A stretch of 61,330 nt of DNA from the NCBI GenBank assembly GCA_030706585.1, contig JAUZOF010000002.1, positions 1-61,330 of the forward strand, in the 5' to 3' direction. Below are positions 18,567-28,444 of this stretch, piece by piece. The position numbers and the translations under genes are program-made. Within the stretch, counting starts at the first letter, position 1. The number at the start of each line of letters is the position of its first letter. The notes under the pieces are model-generated. The model was given only the letters and a program-made list of their open reading frames with translations, ran no database searches and had not been told where the DNA came from. The stretch is from Bacteroidota bacterium (GTDB taxonomy: Bacteria > Bacteroidota > Bacteroidia > Bacteroidales > UBA7332).

Positions 18567-20891
18567 ATGATGATGAGATTGTTAAAAATAAGTTTGCTGG
18601 CATTCATTTGTTTGTTCTGCACTACTTTGTTGCATGCAGAGAAAAACTGGACTGCTCAATGGATTACAGCACAAGGAGTAAAAAATGAGACGAATACATG
18701 GATGTGTTTCAGAAAACAAGTGAATTTTCAAAATGTGCCGAACAAATTGATAGCCTCAATCGCTGTCGATAGTAAATATTGGCTCTGGATCAATGGTAAA
18801 ATGGTAATTTTTGAAGGCGCGCTGAAACGGGGACCTTCACCTGAAGATACTTATTATGACGAAGTCAACCTGGCTCCGTATTTGAAAAAAGGGCATAATA
18901 CCATCGCGGTGCTGGTATGGTATTTCGGCAGAGAGGGTTTTTCTCACAAAAGCAGTGGAAAAGCAGGCTTGGTTTTCGATTGTAAAGCTTCCGGCATTTC
19001 TCTGAATTCTGGTAAAAGCTGGAAAGCTGCTATTCATCCGGCCTATTTGCCATTTGAAGGTGTACAGCCTAATATGCGTGTTCCCGAACCAAGTCTTTGT
19101 TTCGATGCCCGAAAAAATATAGAGGGATGGATGCTCGAAAAATATAATGATTCGTCGTGGAAGTCAGCCGAAGAAATGGGGACTCCGCCTTGTAAACCAT
19201 GGAATCATTTAGTGTTGCGTTCAATTCCTCAATGGGAAAATTATGGATTGAAGGATTACGTCAATAAAAACCAGATTCCTGCTGTCAGCAACGGAGAACC
19301 GATCGTCTGTAAGCTTCCTTCCAATCTTCAGGTTACCCCCTGGTTGCAGGTTGAGGCTGCTGACGGACAAACCATCGATATTCGTACCGATCATTTTGAA
19401 GGCGGTGGCGAACCTAATGTGCAAGCACGTTACATCACTAAAAAGGGCGTTCAGTCGTATGAAAATTACGGTTGGATGAATGGTGAGAAAGTGATTTATA
19501 CCATCCCTAAAGGGGTGAAAATAATCGCGCTGAAATACCGGGAAACCGGTTTTGATACGGAATTCTCAGGTAGCTTCAATTGTTCTGACGATTTTTATAA
19601 CAAATTGTGGGACAAATCCCGTCGTACGCTGTATGTTACCATGCGCGACAATTACATGGACTGCCCGGACCGTGAACGTGCTCAGTGGTGGGGAGATGAA
19701 GTGAACGAAAGTGGCGAGGCCTTTTATGCGTTTGACTGCAAGAGTCATGCGTTGCAAAGAAAAGGTATACTGGAACTGATCAACTGGCAGAAACCGGATA
19801 GTACCCTGTTTGCTCCGGTTCCGGCCGGTAACTGGGACAAAGAGCTTCCAGACCAGATGTTGGCTTCGGTCGGTTATTTTGGTTTCTGGAATTACTATGT
19901 GCAAACCGGCGATTTGCAGACTATATCCAAGGTGTATGACGGTGTAATGCGTTATCTCGGCGTTTGGAAACTCAATGCCGACGGTTCTATTGTAACCCGT
20001 CAGGGAGGTTGGTACTGGGGCGATTGGGGCGAGCAAAAAGATATGGATTTGATTCATAATGCCTGGTATTACATTGCACTTAAAGGTGCCCGTAATATGG
20101 CTCAGGTACTTCATAAAGATGCGGATGCCGCAAATTTGCAACAGCAAATGGACAAGTTCAAAGCGGCTTTTAATAAATTATTCTGGACAGGCGAAGCCTA
20201 CCGTTTTCCATCTTACACAGGAAAAACCGACGATCGCGTTCAGGCATTGGCAGTAGTTTCGGGCTTGGCTGACGAATCGAAATATCCGGCATTGTACAAG
20301 CAGTTAGTGGCTGAAGTGCATGCAAGTCCTTATATGGAAAAATATGTGATTGAGGCTTTATTTATGATGAATAAAGACCAGTATGCACTGGAACGCTTAA
20401 AGAAACGTTTTGCCCCGATGGTAAATGACCCGGAACATTCTACTCTCTGGGAAGTATGGGGGGAAGGTACCGATGGATTTCTGGGTGGAACCACGAACCA
20501 TGCGTGGAGTGGCGGAGGTTTGACCTTACTGTCACAATATGTGTGTGGTGTTTCACCTGTTGAACCGGGTTACACCAAATTTAGAGTTGCTCCGCAACCG
20601 GGTGGACTGACATCTGCTTCGGCACGGATAACCAGCGTAAAAGGAACTATTGAAACAGCGTTTAAAAGTCAGGATGCCAATTTTGAATTAACTCTTACCG
20701 TACCCGGGCATACTAAGGCTGTTGTAAAAGTTCCGGTCGGAAAAATTGTAACAATCAATCATAATGGGAAAACGATTTGGAAAACCGGCTCCGCGGTTAG
20801 TGGTACCGCTACAAAATTAATCTCTTTCTCTGCCGACAAAAGTCAGGTAGAGGTTGCTCCCGGAAAATGGAAATTTAATGCGCAAAAATAG
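18567..20891 (+). CDS. GH78-like alpha-L-rhamnosidase (six-hairpin)
   Basis: 774 aa; 'MRDNYMDCPDRERAQWWGDEVNESGEAFYAF', N-terminal carbohydrate-binding fold 'WLWINGKMVIFEG'. Confidence 0.82.
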   Translation: MMMRLLKISLLAFICLFCTTLLHAEKNWTAQWITAQGVKNETNTWMCFRKQVNFQNVPNKLIASIAVDSKYWLWINGKMVIFEGALKRGPSPEDTYYDEVNLAPYLKKGHNTIAVLVWYFGREGFSHKSSGKAGLVFDCKASGISLNSGKSWKAAIHPAYLPFEGVQPNMRVPEPSLCFDARKNIEGWMLEKYNDSSWKSAEEMGTPPCKPWNHLVLRSIPQWENYGLKDYVNKNQIPAVSNGEPIVCKLPSNLQVTPWLQVEAADGQTIDIRTDHFEGGGEPNVQARYITKKGVQSYENYGWMNGEKVIYTIPKGVKIIALKYRETGFDTEFSGSFNCSDDFYNKLWDKSRRTLYVTMRDNYMDCPDRERAQWWGDEVNESGEAFYAFDCKSHALQRKGILELINWQKPDSTLFAPVPAGNWDKELPDQMLASVGYFGFWNYYVQTGDLQTISKVYDGVMRYLGVWKLNADGSIVTRQGGWYWGDWGEQKDMDLIHNAWYYIALKGARNMAQVLHKDADAANLQQQMDKFKAAFNKLFWTGEAYRFPSYTGKTDDRVQALAVVSGLADESKYPALYKQLVAEVHASPYMEKYVIEALFMMNKDQYALERLKKRFAPMVNDPEHSTLWEVWGEGTDGFLGGTTNHAWSGGGLTLLSQYVCGVSPVEPGYTKFRVAPQPGGLTSASARITSVKGTIETAFKSQDANFELTLTVPGHTKAVVKVPVGKIVTINHNGKTIWKTGSAVSGTATKLISFSADKSQVEVAPGKWKFNAQK

Positions 20892-20941
20892 AACAGGCTT
20901 TTTTAATAGCCTTAAAAATAAACTAACCTAAAATTTAATAT

Positions 20942-23149
20942 ATGAGACAGTTCTCGTTTTTAATGTTACTGTTTACTTGTCAGATCCTTTTTGCGGGTTC
21001 TTTGCAGGTAGCCGGAAATAAGACGGTGGAGATTAAGAATTGGAAATTCCAAAAGGGCTCTAACGATAGATGGGCAGCTCCTGCATTTGATGATTCTGGA
21101 TGGGCAAACATTACAGTGCCTGCCAATTGGGAAAAAGTAGGCTATGCCGATTATGACGGTTATGCCTGGTATCGGGCAAAGGTGGTTATTCCATCGGCTT
21201 TGAAGAACAAAGTTGGACTTGCATTTTGTATGGGCAAAATCGACGACCTTGATTCAACTTTTGTGAATGGACAGTTGATCGGAAGTACCTCGCGTTGGGA
21301 TGAAGATAGGGTGTATTATATATCTTGTTCTAATCCGGCTATTCGTTGGGATAAAGAAAATATAATTGCGGTCAAGGTACTCGATAATTCCGGCCCCGGC
21401 GGAATGTTTGAGGGTCAGCCTCTGATACGACAGGCATCTACAATGGAATTTATTTCGTTCGATAATCTCAATCATCCGGTTACGGTTTCTAACCGCACCA
21501 AAGTGAATAAACTGATTGTTATCAAAACATCCGCTGATATGGTTGCAACAGGTAAACTGGAAGTGACGTTGAAAAATAACGAAACCGGCGAACTGTCGAA
21601 AATGCAAACAAAGGTTGTGCGAATAACAAAGAAACAACCGTGTAACTATCGTTTTCAGGCAACAATACCCGAAGGCGTTTCTTATGGCATTATGTATAAG
21701 TTCACGGAACAAGAGTCCGGAAAAACCATGGAAGCTTATGACGGAGTCCCTTATATTCTGACACCGAAAGCACCGAAAAAACCTTCGATTAATGGAGCTG
21801 GCGTATATGCCGTGCGTCCCGGTTCGCCGGTGATCTACCGCATGCCGGTTACAGGTGTTCGTCCGATGACTTTCTCGGTTGCCGGGTTGCCTGATGGATT
21901 GACTTTTGATGCTGTTCAGGGTGTTATTTCAGGTTCGATAGCCAAAGCAGGAGAATATGTGGTAACGTTAAATGCTCAGAATAGCGCCGGATCGGCTGTT
22001 AAGAAGTTGAAAATTGTAGTCGGCCAACAACTTGCACTTACACCTCCGATGGGTTGGAATAGCTGGAATTGCTGGGGTCTCACCGTTGATGACCGCAAAG
22101 TACGTGCATCCGCAGATGCCTTTATCAATGATGGCCTGGCTGATTATGGCTGGAGTTATATCAACATCGACGACGGCTGGGAGGCTCCAAAACGGAATGC
22201 CAAGGGTGAAATTGAGGCCAATGAAAAATTCCCTGATATGAAAGCGTTGACGGAATATGTACACAGCAAAGGATTGAAAATGGGGCTGTATTCCAGTCCC
22301 GGTCCGACTACCTGCGGTGGTTTCTTGGGAAGTTATCAGCATGAAGAACAAGATGCTGCAACATGGTCGAAATGGGGCTTTGATTACATAAAATATGACT
22401 GGTGCGGCTATACTTACATAAAACCGAACGCCACCCTTGCAGAGTTGAAGGAACCGTACAATTTGATGGGCGATATTCTGAAACGTCAGCCTCGCGACAT
22501 TGTCTATAGCCTGTGTCAGTACGGAATGGGCGATGTATGGAAATGGGGCGGCGAAACCAATGGCAATCTTTGGCGCACTACCGGCGATATTACCGATACC
22601 TGGGAAAGTATGTCGGGAATAGGATTTTCTCAGGCAGATAAATATCCGTATGCAAAACCTGGCAACTGGAATGATCCGGACATGCTGGTGGTCGGTAAAT
22701 TGGGTTGGGGAGAAGTGCGTCCCAACCGGTTGACTCCAGATGAACAATATACCCATATTAGCTTGTGGAGCTTATTGTCCGCTCCTTTGCTCATCGGATG
22801 TGATTTACAGCAGATGGACGATTTTACGAAAAACCTGCTTTGTAATTCGGAAGTGATTGCCATCAATCAGGATGAATCGGGAAAACAAGCTCAACGGATT
22901 AGTGATAAAGATCAGGTGCAAATATTTGCTAAAACTTTAGCAGACGGTAGCTTAGCCGTGGGGCTTTTTAATCTCTCGGATCAACCTAAGAAAAGTGCTG
23001 TGCTATCATGGACCACTTTGAATATTGAGGGAAATTATCGGGTTCGCGACGTTTGGCGTCAGAAAGATTTGGGTTTGCATCACGATCAGCTAAGTGTAAA
23101 TGTCCCGAGCCATGGTGTTATGTTGCTTCGCCTGATTAATGCGCATTAA
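20942..23149 (+). CDS. Alpha-galactosidase, GH27, with N-terminal GH2-like sugar-binding domain and Ig-like domain
   Basis: 735 aa; 'WANITVPANWEKVGYADYDGYAWYRAKVVIP', 'VAGLPDGLTFDAVQGVISGSIAKAGEYVVTLNAQNSAG' (putative Ig), 'PPMGWNSWNCWG', 'YIKYDWCG', 'GNWNDPDML'. Confidence 0.9.
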   Translation: MRQFSFLMLLFTCQILFAGSLQVAGNKTVEIKNWKFQKGSNDRWAAPAFDDSGWANITVPANWEKVGYADYDGYAWYRAKVVIPSALKNKVGLAFCMGKIDDLDSTFVNGQLIGSTSRWDEDRVYYISCSNPAIRWDKENIIAVKVLDNSGPGGMFEGQPLIRQASTMEFISFDNLNHPVTVSNRTKVNKLIVIKTSADMVATGKLEVTLKNNETGELSKMQTKVVRITKKQPCNYRFQATIPEGVSYGIMYKFTEQESGKTMEAYDGVPYILTPKAPKKPSINGAGVYAVRPGSPVIYRMPVTGVRPMTFSVAGLPDGLTFDAVQGVISGSIAKAGEYVVTLNAQNSAGSAVKKLKIVVGQQLALTPPMGWNSWNCWGLTVDDRKVRASADAFINDGLADYGWSYINIDDGWEAPKRNAKGEIEANEKFPDMKALTEYVHSKGLKMGLYSSPGPTTCGGFLGSYQHEEQDAATWSKWGFDYIKYDWCGYTYIKPNATLAELKEPYNLMGDILKRQPRDIVYSLCQYGMGDVWKWGGETNGNLWRTTGDITDTWESMSGIGFSQADKYPYAKPGNWNDPDMLVVGKLGWGEVRPNRLTPDEQYTHISLWSLLSAPLLIGCDLQQMDDFTKNLLCNSEVIAINQDESGKQAQRISDKDQVQIFAKTLADGSLAVGLFNLSDQPKKSAVLSWTTLNIEGNYRVRDVWRQKDLGLHHDQLSVNVPSHGVMLLRLINAH

Positions 23150-23211
23150 ATGATGAGAGCTTCAATTATAAAATTACAATTCAAGTAGAAATAAAAATTA
23201 AAACCTTAATT

Positions 23212-25071
23212 ATGAATCGATTCGTTAGATTGGTGGCGTGTTTGTGCCTGATTTTAGCAGGCGTGGAAGTGCCCGTAGCAGGGCAAAACGTGAAAAATTT
23301 AGTTCCACAACCGGTGGAAGCCAAAAGTCTTGCAGGAGCATTTCAGTTGACGGCAAAAACAAAGATTGTCGTACCTGCAGGCAATAAGGATATCCGGGAA
23401 GTGGCTGATTTGTTTGCGGCACAACTGGCCTCGTTAACCGGTCAAAAATTGGAGGTGGTTGCTGGCAAGACAACACAGGCCATTGCATTCAAATTGAACA
23501 ATCAGGCAAGTAGCCGTCTGGCAAACGAGGGTTATTCTTTGACGGTGACTACACAAGGCATTACTATTTCGGCCAACAAACCTGCCGGACTGTTTTACGG
23601 AGCACAAACATTGTTACAACTCATTCCTCCGGCTAAGGCAAAGGGATCGGTGGCTATCGCTTGTGCCAATGTTTCCGATTATCCGCGTTTCAAATGGCGC
23701 GGGCTGATGCTGGATGTCAGCCGTCATTTCTTTAGCAAAGATGAAGTGAAACGCTTTATCGACCAAATGGTCAAATACAAGTACAATGTATTTCACTGGC
23801 ACCTGACAGACGATAACGGATGGCGTGTCGAAATCAAGTCTTTCCCGAAGTTGACCAGTGTCGGCGCTTGGAGTGTCTCCCGTACCGGTCGTTACGGTTC
23901 GTTCGAGCCCGAACAGTCTGGTGAAGCTGCAACTTACGGAGGATTCTATACCCAGGATGACATTCGCGAAATTGTGAAATATGCCGCAGATCGCTTTGTA
24001 ACCATTGTTCCGGAAGTAGATGTTCCTGCTCATAGTTGTGCTGCAATTGCCGCTTATCCCGAAATGTCGTGTGCCGGTAAACAAGTGAAAGTATCGGCAG
24101 GTACCAATAATGGAATCGGAGAGAACGTATTATGTGTGGGTAACGAGAATAACTTCAAAATGTTGGATGTTATTTTTGGAGAGTTGGCCTCTTTGTTTCC
24201 CGGGGAATATATTCATATCGGAGGTGATGAAGCCAATCGTGAATTTTGGAAAAATTGTCCGAAATGTCAGCAACGGATGAAAGACGAAAATCTCAAGGAT
24301 TTAGCTCAATTGCAAAGTTATTTCACCCAAAGAATAGGTAAGATTTTGGCATCCAAAGGTAAAAAACTCATCGGTTGGGACGAAATTTTGGAAGGTGGAA
24401 TTGCTCCCGATGCTACCGTGATGTCGTGGCGCGGACTTGATGGCGCTATTGCTGCTGCCAAAGCCGGTCACCATGCTGTAATGTCGCCTACTTCGTTTTG
24501 CTATCTTGATTATCTGCAAGGCGAAAAAAATATAGAACGGAACTCTTTCGGTTTTTTACGTGCAAAACGGATTTACGAGTTTGAACCGGTTCCTCAGGGC
24601 GTAGATTCAAGTTATATTTTGGGAGGACAGGGCAATGTGTGGTGTGAATTTATCCCTAACTTCAGAAGAGTGGAGTATATGACCTGGCCCCGTGCGCTGG
24701 TTTTGTCAGAAATCTTGTGGTCGCCTAAAAAGAATCGCAGCTGGGACGAGTTCGTTCCTCGTATGGAAGCACAGTTCCCGCGTTTTGATCAGGCAGAGGT
24801 AAACTATGCAACCAGTATCTACGATCCTGAAATTGCAATGGTAAAATCGGCTGATGGCGATTCCCGGATTGTGTTCACTCCTGAAATTAAAGGACTGGAT
24901 ATTTACTACACGTTCGATTGTACTTTTCCTGATAAATTTTCCGCAAAATATGATGGACAACCGATTAAGACTCCTAAGGGATCGTCTGAAATTTGGGCAA
25001 TTACCTATCGTGATGGCAAACCTGTCGGACGTTTATTGGTTATTACATTCGATGAATTAAAAAGACGATAA
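23212..25071 (+). CDS. Beta-N-acetylhexosaminidase, GH20 (paralog 2)
   Basis: 619 aa; 'HIGGDEANREFWKNCPKCQQRM'; strong end-to-end similarity to 15413-17287. Confidence 0.93.
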   Translation: MNRFVRLVACLCLILAGVEVPVAGQNVKNLVPQPVEAKSLAGAFQLTAKTKIVVPAGNKDIREVADLFAAQLASLTGQKLEVVAGKTTQAIAFKLNNQASSRLANEGYSLTVTTQGITISANKPAGLFYGAQTLLQLIPPAKAKGSVAIACANVSDYPRFKWRGLMLDVSRHFFSKDEVKRFIDQMVKYKYNVFHWHLTDDNGWRVEIKSFPKLTSVGAWSVSRTGRYGSFEPEQSGEAATYGGFYTQDDIREIVKYAADRFVTIVPEVDVPAHSCAAIAAYPEMSCAGKQVKVSAGTNNGIGENVLCVGNENNFKMLDVIFGELASLFPGEYIHIGGDEANREFWKNCPKCQQRMKDENLKDLAQLQSYFTQRIGKILASKGKKLIGWDEILEGGIAPDATVMSWRGLDGAIAAAKAGHHAVMSPTSFCYLDYLQGEKNIERNSFGFLRAKRIYEFEPVPQGVDSSYILGGQGNVWCEFIPNFRRVEYMTWPRALVLSEILWSPKKNRSWDEFVPRMEAQFPRFDQAEVNYATSIYDPEIAMVKSADGDSRIVFTPEIKGLDIYYTFDCTFPDKFSAKYDGQPIKTPKGSSEIWAITYRDGKPVGRLLVITFDELKRR

Positions 25072-25103
25072 ATGATTGGAAGACTTGTTTTATTGTTGCC
25101 GAA

Positions 25104-27086
25104 ATGAAAAATCCACGGTTCTCTGTTTTGTTGTTTATTAGTCTGTTTGTTTTAGGTTCTTTGTTAGCTGAAAACCGTTGGAAGCTGATGCCAGGAGGTC
25201 AAATCTCCTGGCAAATCGGTGAAGGTTTGCCACATTCCGACCATATTGAAATGAGTGGCGACAGCATTTCGGTGATTTTGAGATATTCGGTCGGAGCCGA
25301 TCGTTCTTTTCATTTGGAACGACAGCTGGTGTGGCCGATGCTTCGCACTATTCCCAACAATACTTATGGAAGTCTGATTCATTCGGTAAATGACGATTGT
25401 CTGTCAACCATCAAGGTTAACGGGCAATCGTTGGAGAAACTGGAGACAACGGAAATCTCGCTTCACGGTTTGATGCAGGTAAGGAGCAAATCGTCTCAGG
25501 CGGAATTGCTGCGTACTATCTTTCCCTCGCCTGAACATCCGGCTTGTTACGAAGAGTATTCGCTGACCAATAAATCGTCGGAACGAATATCGGTTGAGAT
25601 TCCTCATTCCAGAGTGATTGCAACCACAGATCCCGAACGGGGAGTGAGAGGTAGTTATCAAATCATTGCCGAGCTTGAAGGTGGAGGCTTTTACTGGTTG
25701 AATCCGGGTCAAACCCTGACATGGAATTTGCGTATTGCAGCTCAACCTCTTGGTGGCAGCTATTCCAAAATGGCTGTTGCAGTAGAAAAAAACAGGCGGA
25801 AGATTCTTGTGGAAATGTGGAGCAATAACTTGGTGCTTGAAACTCCGGATAATGTGCTGAACCGGGCTTTCCAGTTTGCCAAGATCCGGGCTTCGGAAAG
25901 CATCTTTAAAACCAAAGGTGGATATATGCACAGTCCGGGCGGAGTGGCTTATTATGCCGCTATCTGGGCAAACGATCAGGCCGAATATGTCGGTCCGTTC
26001 TTTCCTTACCTGGGATATGCGAAAGGAAATGAGGCTACTCTTAACGCTTATCTCCATTTTGCCCGTTTTATGAACGACGAATACAAACCGATTCCAAGTT
26101 CGATTATTGCCGAAGGAACCGACATCTGGAATGGTGCCGGCGATCGGGGTGATGCGGCTATGATTGCTTACGGAGCATCACGCTTTGCATTGGCATTGGG
26201 AAATAAAGAGAGTGCTCAAAAACTGTGGCCGCTGATAGAATGGTGCCTTGAATACAATAAACGAAAGCTGAATAACGAAGGGGTTGTTACTTCTGATGCT
26301 GACGAACTTGAAGGTCGTTTCCCGGCAGGGAAAGCCAATTTGTGTACCTCCAGTTTGTATTACGATGCGCTAATATCGACTGCAAAATTGGGAAAAGATC
26401 TGGGTAAGAGTGATGCGCAAATGCAGTTGTATCGCGAAGAAGCACAAACGTTGCGCCGTAATATAGAATCCTTTTTTGGTCGTACCGTGGATGGTTTCCC
26501 CACTTATCGCTACTACGACGGTAATGAGGTGTTGCGTTCCTGGATTTGCATGCCGCTGACGGTAGGCATTTACGACCGTGCACAAGGAACCATCAACGCC
26601 CTGTTTTCTCCGCGTTTGTGGACCGAAGACGGGTTGGCAACTCTGGCTGGCGATAAAACGTTTTGGGATCGATCAACTCTGTATGCACTCAGAGGAGTGC
26701 TTCAGGCCGGTGAGACCGACAAAGCCGTTAAATATCTTCAATATTATTCGCAACGTCGGTTGTTGGGGGAGCATGTGCCCTATCCGGTGGAGGCCTATCC
26801 TGAAGGAGGACAGCGCCATCTTTCTGCCGAAAGCGGATTGTATTGCAGAATCTTCACCGAAGGATTATTTGGCATTCGTCCCACAGGTCTGAAGTCGTTT
26901 GAACTGTCGCCCCGTTTGCCGAAAAGCTGGAACAAAATGGCGTTGCGGAAAATCAATGCCTTTGGAAACGAATTTGATATTGAAGTAGTTCGTAAACATT
27001 CGGGTTTGCAGGTCAAAGTAATATCAAAAACAAAAACGATAGTGAAACCCGTTTCGGACGGGAAAACACTAACGATTAACTTGTAA
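25104..27086 (+). CDS. Secreted six-hairpin ((alpha/alpha)6) glycosidase-like protein, family uncertain
   Basis: 660 aa; N-terminal beta domain then 'YYAAIWANDQAEYVGPFFPYLG', 'AEGTDIWNGAGDRGDAAM', 'SAESGLYCRIFTEGLFGIRPTG'. Confidence 0.55.
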   Translation: MKNPRFSVLLFISLFVLGSLLAENRWKLMPGGQISWQIGEGLPHSDHIEMSGDSISVILRYSVGADRSFHLERQLVWPMLRTIPNNTYGSLIHSVNDDCLSTIKVNGQSLEKLETTEISLHGLMQVRSKSSQAELLRTIFPSPEHPACYEEYSLTNKSSERISVEIPHSRVIATTDPERGVRGSYQIIAELEGGGFYWLNPGQTLTWNLRIAAQPLGGSYSKMAVAVEKNRRKILVEMWSNNLVLETPDNVLNRAFQFAKIRASESIFKTKGGYMHSPGGVAYYAAIWANDQAEYVGPFFPYLGYAKGNEATLNAYLHFARFMNDEYKPIPSSIIAEGTDIWNGAGDRGDAAMIAYGASRFALALGNKESAQKLWPLIEWCLEYNKRKLNNEGVVTSDADELEGRFPAGKANLCTSSLYYDALISTAKLGKDLGKSDAQMQLYREEAQTLRRNIESFFGRTVDGFPTYRYYDGNEVLRSWICMPLTVGIYDRAQGTINALFSPRLWTEDGLATLAGDKTFWDRSTLYALRGVLQAGETDKAVKYLQYYSQRRLLGEHVPYPVEAYPEGGQRHLSAESGLYCRIFTEGLFGIRPTGLKSFELSPRLPKSWNKMALRKINAFGNEFDIEVVRKHSGLQVKVISKTKTIVKPVSDGKTLTINL

Positions 27087-27146
27087 CAATAGCCGTGTGC
27101 AGTTAGTTTAATTTGAAATGCAAATCAAAATACGAGTTCAAATATC

Positions 27147-28403
27147 ATGAAGAAAATAAAAGCTGTCGGAGTATTGATTTCTGTGCTGATACAGGTGATC
27201 TTTATGTCTCCAGCCGGGGCGCAAGAGGCAAAGACATTATCTGCATCCGATATTTTCCTGATAAAGGAGATTGCTTCATTGCGAAACGATTTGTCGGAAG
27301 CACGCTCTATCAGATTGGAGCATCTGACAATCGAAAATCAGATGAAGGCAGCGTGGATTATAGAAGAACTGCTGAATCGGGCTGAGCAGAAAACTTGTGG
27401 TACCCTGAAATCCCTAATTAAAAGTGAATTTGATTGGGGAACTTATGAGTCTGCGGAAGCGATGGTTGCTCAGGCAAAAGGGTTTTTGAAAACGCTGAAA
27501 GAAGGAAACGATCCGTTTGAAGGGAAATTTGCTGAGCCCGGAGGGTATACTACCGATCATACGTTTATAAAAAAGGATGGAAAATATCATGTTTTCTATA
27601 TTCGTGGAATTGCCGCTACTGATTGGCCGGCTTATCAGTTGTTTAATTTTGGTCATGCCGTTAGTAAAGACTTAAAGAACTGGACGATAGAAAAGCCGGT
27701 TTTGCAATGCCCGAAAACAGGCCCGGATGTTTTTCAGGTCTGGGCTCCGCATATTATTAAGCGCAAAGGCGTTTATTATATGTTTTATGCAGGTGTGAAT
27801 TTCAATGTTTGCCAGTCGATATGTTTGGCGACTTCGAAAGACCTGTATAACTGGACCCGTGATGAAAAAAATCCGGTCATTATATCAGGGTCTTGGGCTC
27901 AGGGAGTGTATGATCAGAATAAATGGTCCGATTGCCGGGATCCGATGATCCTGAAAGATGGACGTAATTATTATTGCTACTATACATCAATGAGGATGAA
28001 CCCGGAAACACAGAAGCAGGAACAATGCATCGGAATCTCCGGTTCTACTGATTTGCTCAACTGGAAAGACGAAGGCTTTATTCGATTGGAACATAGTTTG
28101 GATATCCCGCCAGAGTCGCCGTTTGTGGTGAAGCGCAAAGGAACCTATTATCTGGTGTATACAAACTATCGTCACGGGATTGTTTATCTGACCAGTAAAA
28201 ATCCAGTGAAAGGATGGAAGGAAGCTCCGGAAGATAAAATGACCATTATGAGTGGAGTGTCAGCAACCGAGATTCTAAAGGACGGGAAACAGTGGAAAAT
28301 ATCTTTAATCTCCCATCAGAAAAACGGATTGCATTTTATGGAATTTCGAAATTTGATATGGAATAAAGATGGGTCAATCAATGTAAAACCGCTTGATGAA
28401 TGA
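27147..28403 (+). CDS. GH43-like five-bladed beta-propeller glycosidase with N-terminal helical extension
   Basis: 418 aa; 'TTDHTFIKKDGKYHVFYIRG', 'VWAPHIIKRKGVYYMFYAG', 'DCRDPMILKDGRNYYCYYTS', 'ESPFVVKRKGTYYLVYT'. Confidence 0.75.
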   Translation: MKKIKAVGVLISVLIQVIFMSPAGAQEAKTLSASDIFLIKEIASLRNDLSEARSIRLEHLTIENQMKAAWIIEELLNRAEQKTCGTLKSLIKSEFDWGTYESAEAMVAQAKGFLKTLKEGNDPFEGKFAEPGGYTTDHTFIKKDGKYHVFYIRGIAATDWPAYQLFNFGHAVSKDLKNWTIEKPVLQCPKTGPDVFQVWAPHIIKRKGVYYMFYAGVNFNVCQSICLATSKDLYNWTRDEKNPVIISGSWAQGVYDQNKWSDCRDPMILKDGRNYYCYYTSMRMNPETQKQEQCIGISGSTDLLNWKDEGFIRLEHSLDIPPESPFVVKRKGTYYLVYTNYRHGIVYLTSKNPVKGWKEAPEDKMTIMSGVSATEILKDGKQWKISLISHQKNGLHFMEFRNLIWNKDGSINVKPLDE

Positions 28404-28444
28404 CACTGCCAGACATGTTTAATAATATACTAACCTACAGAAAG

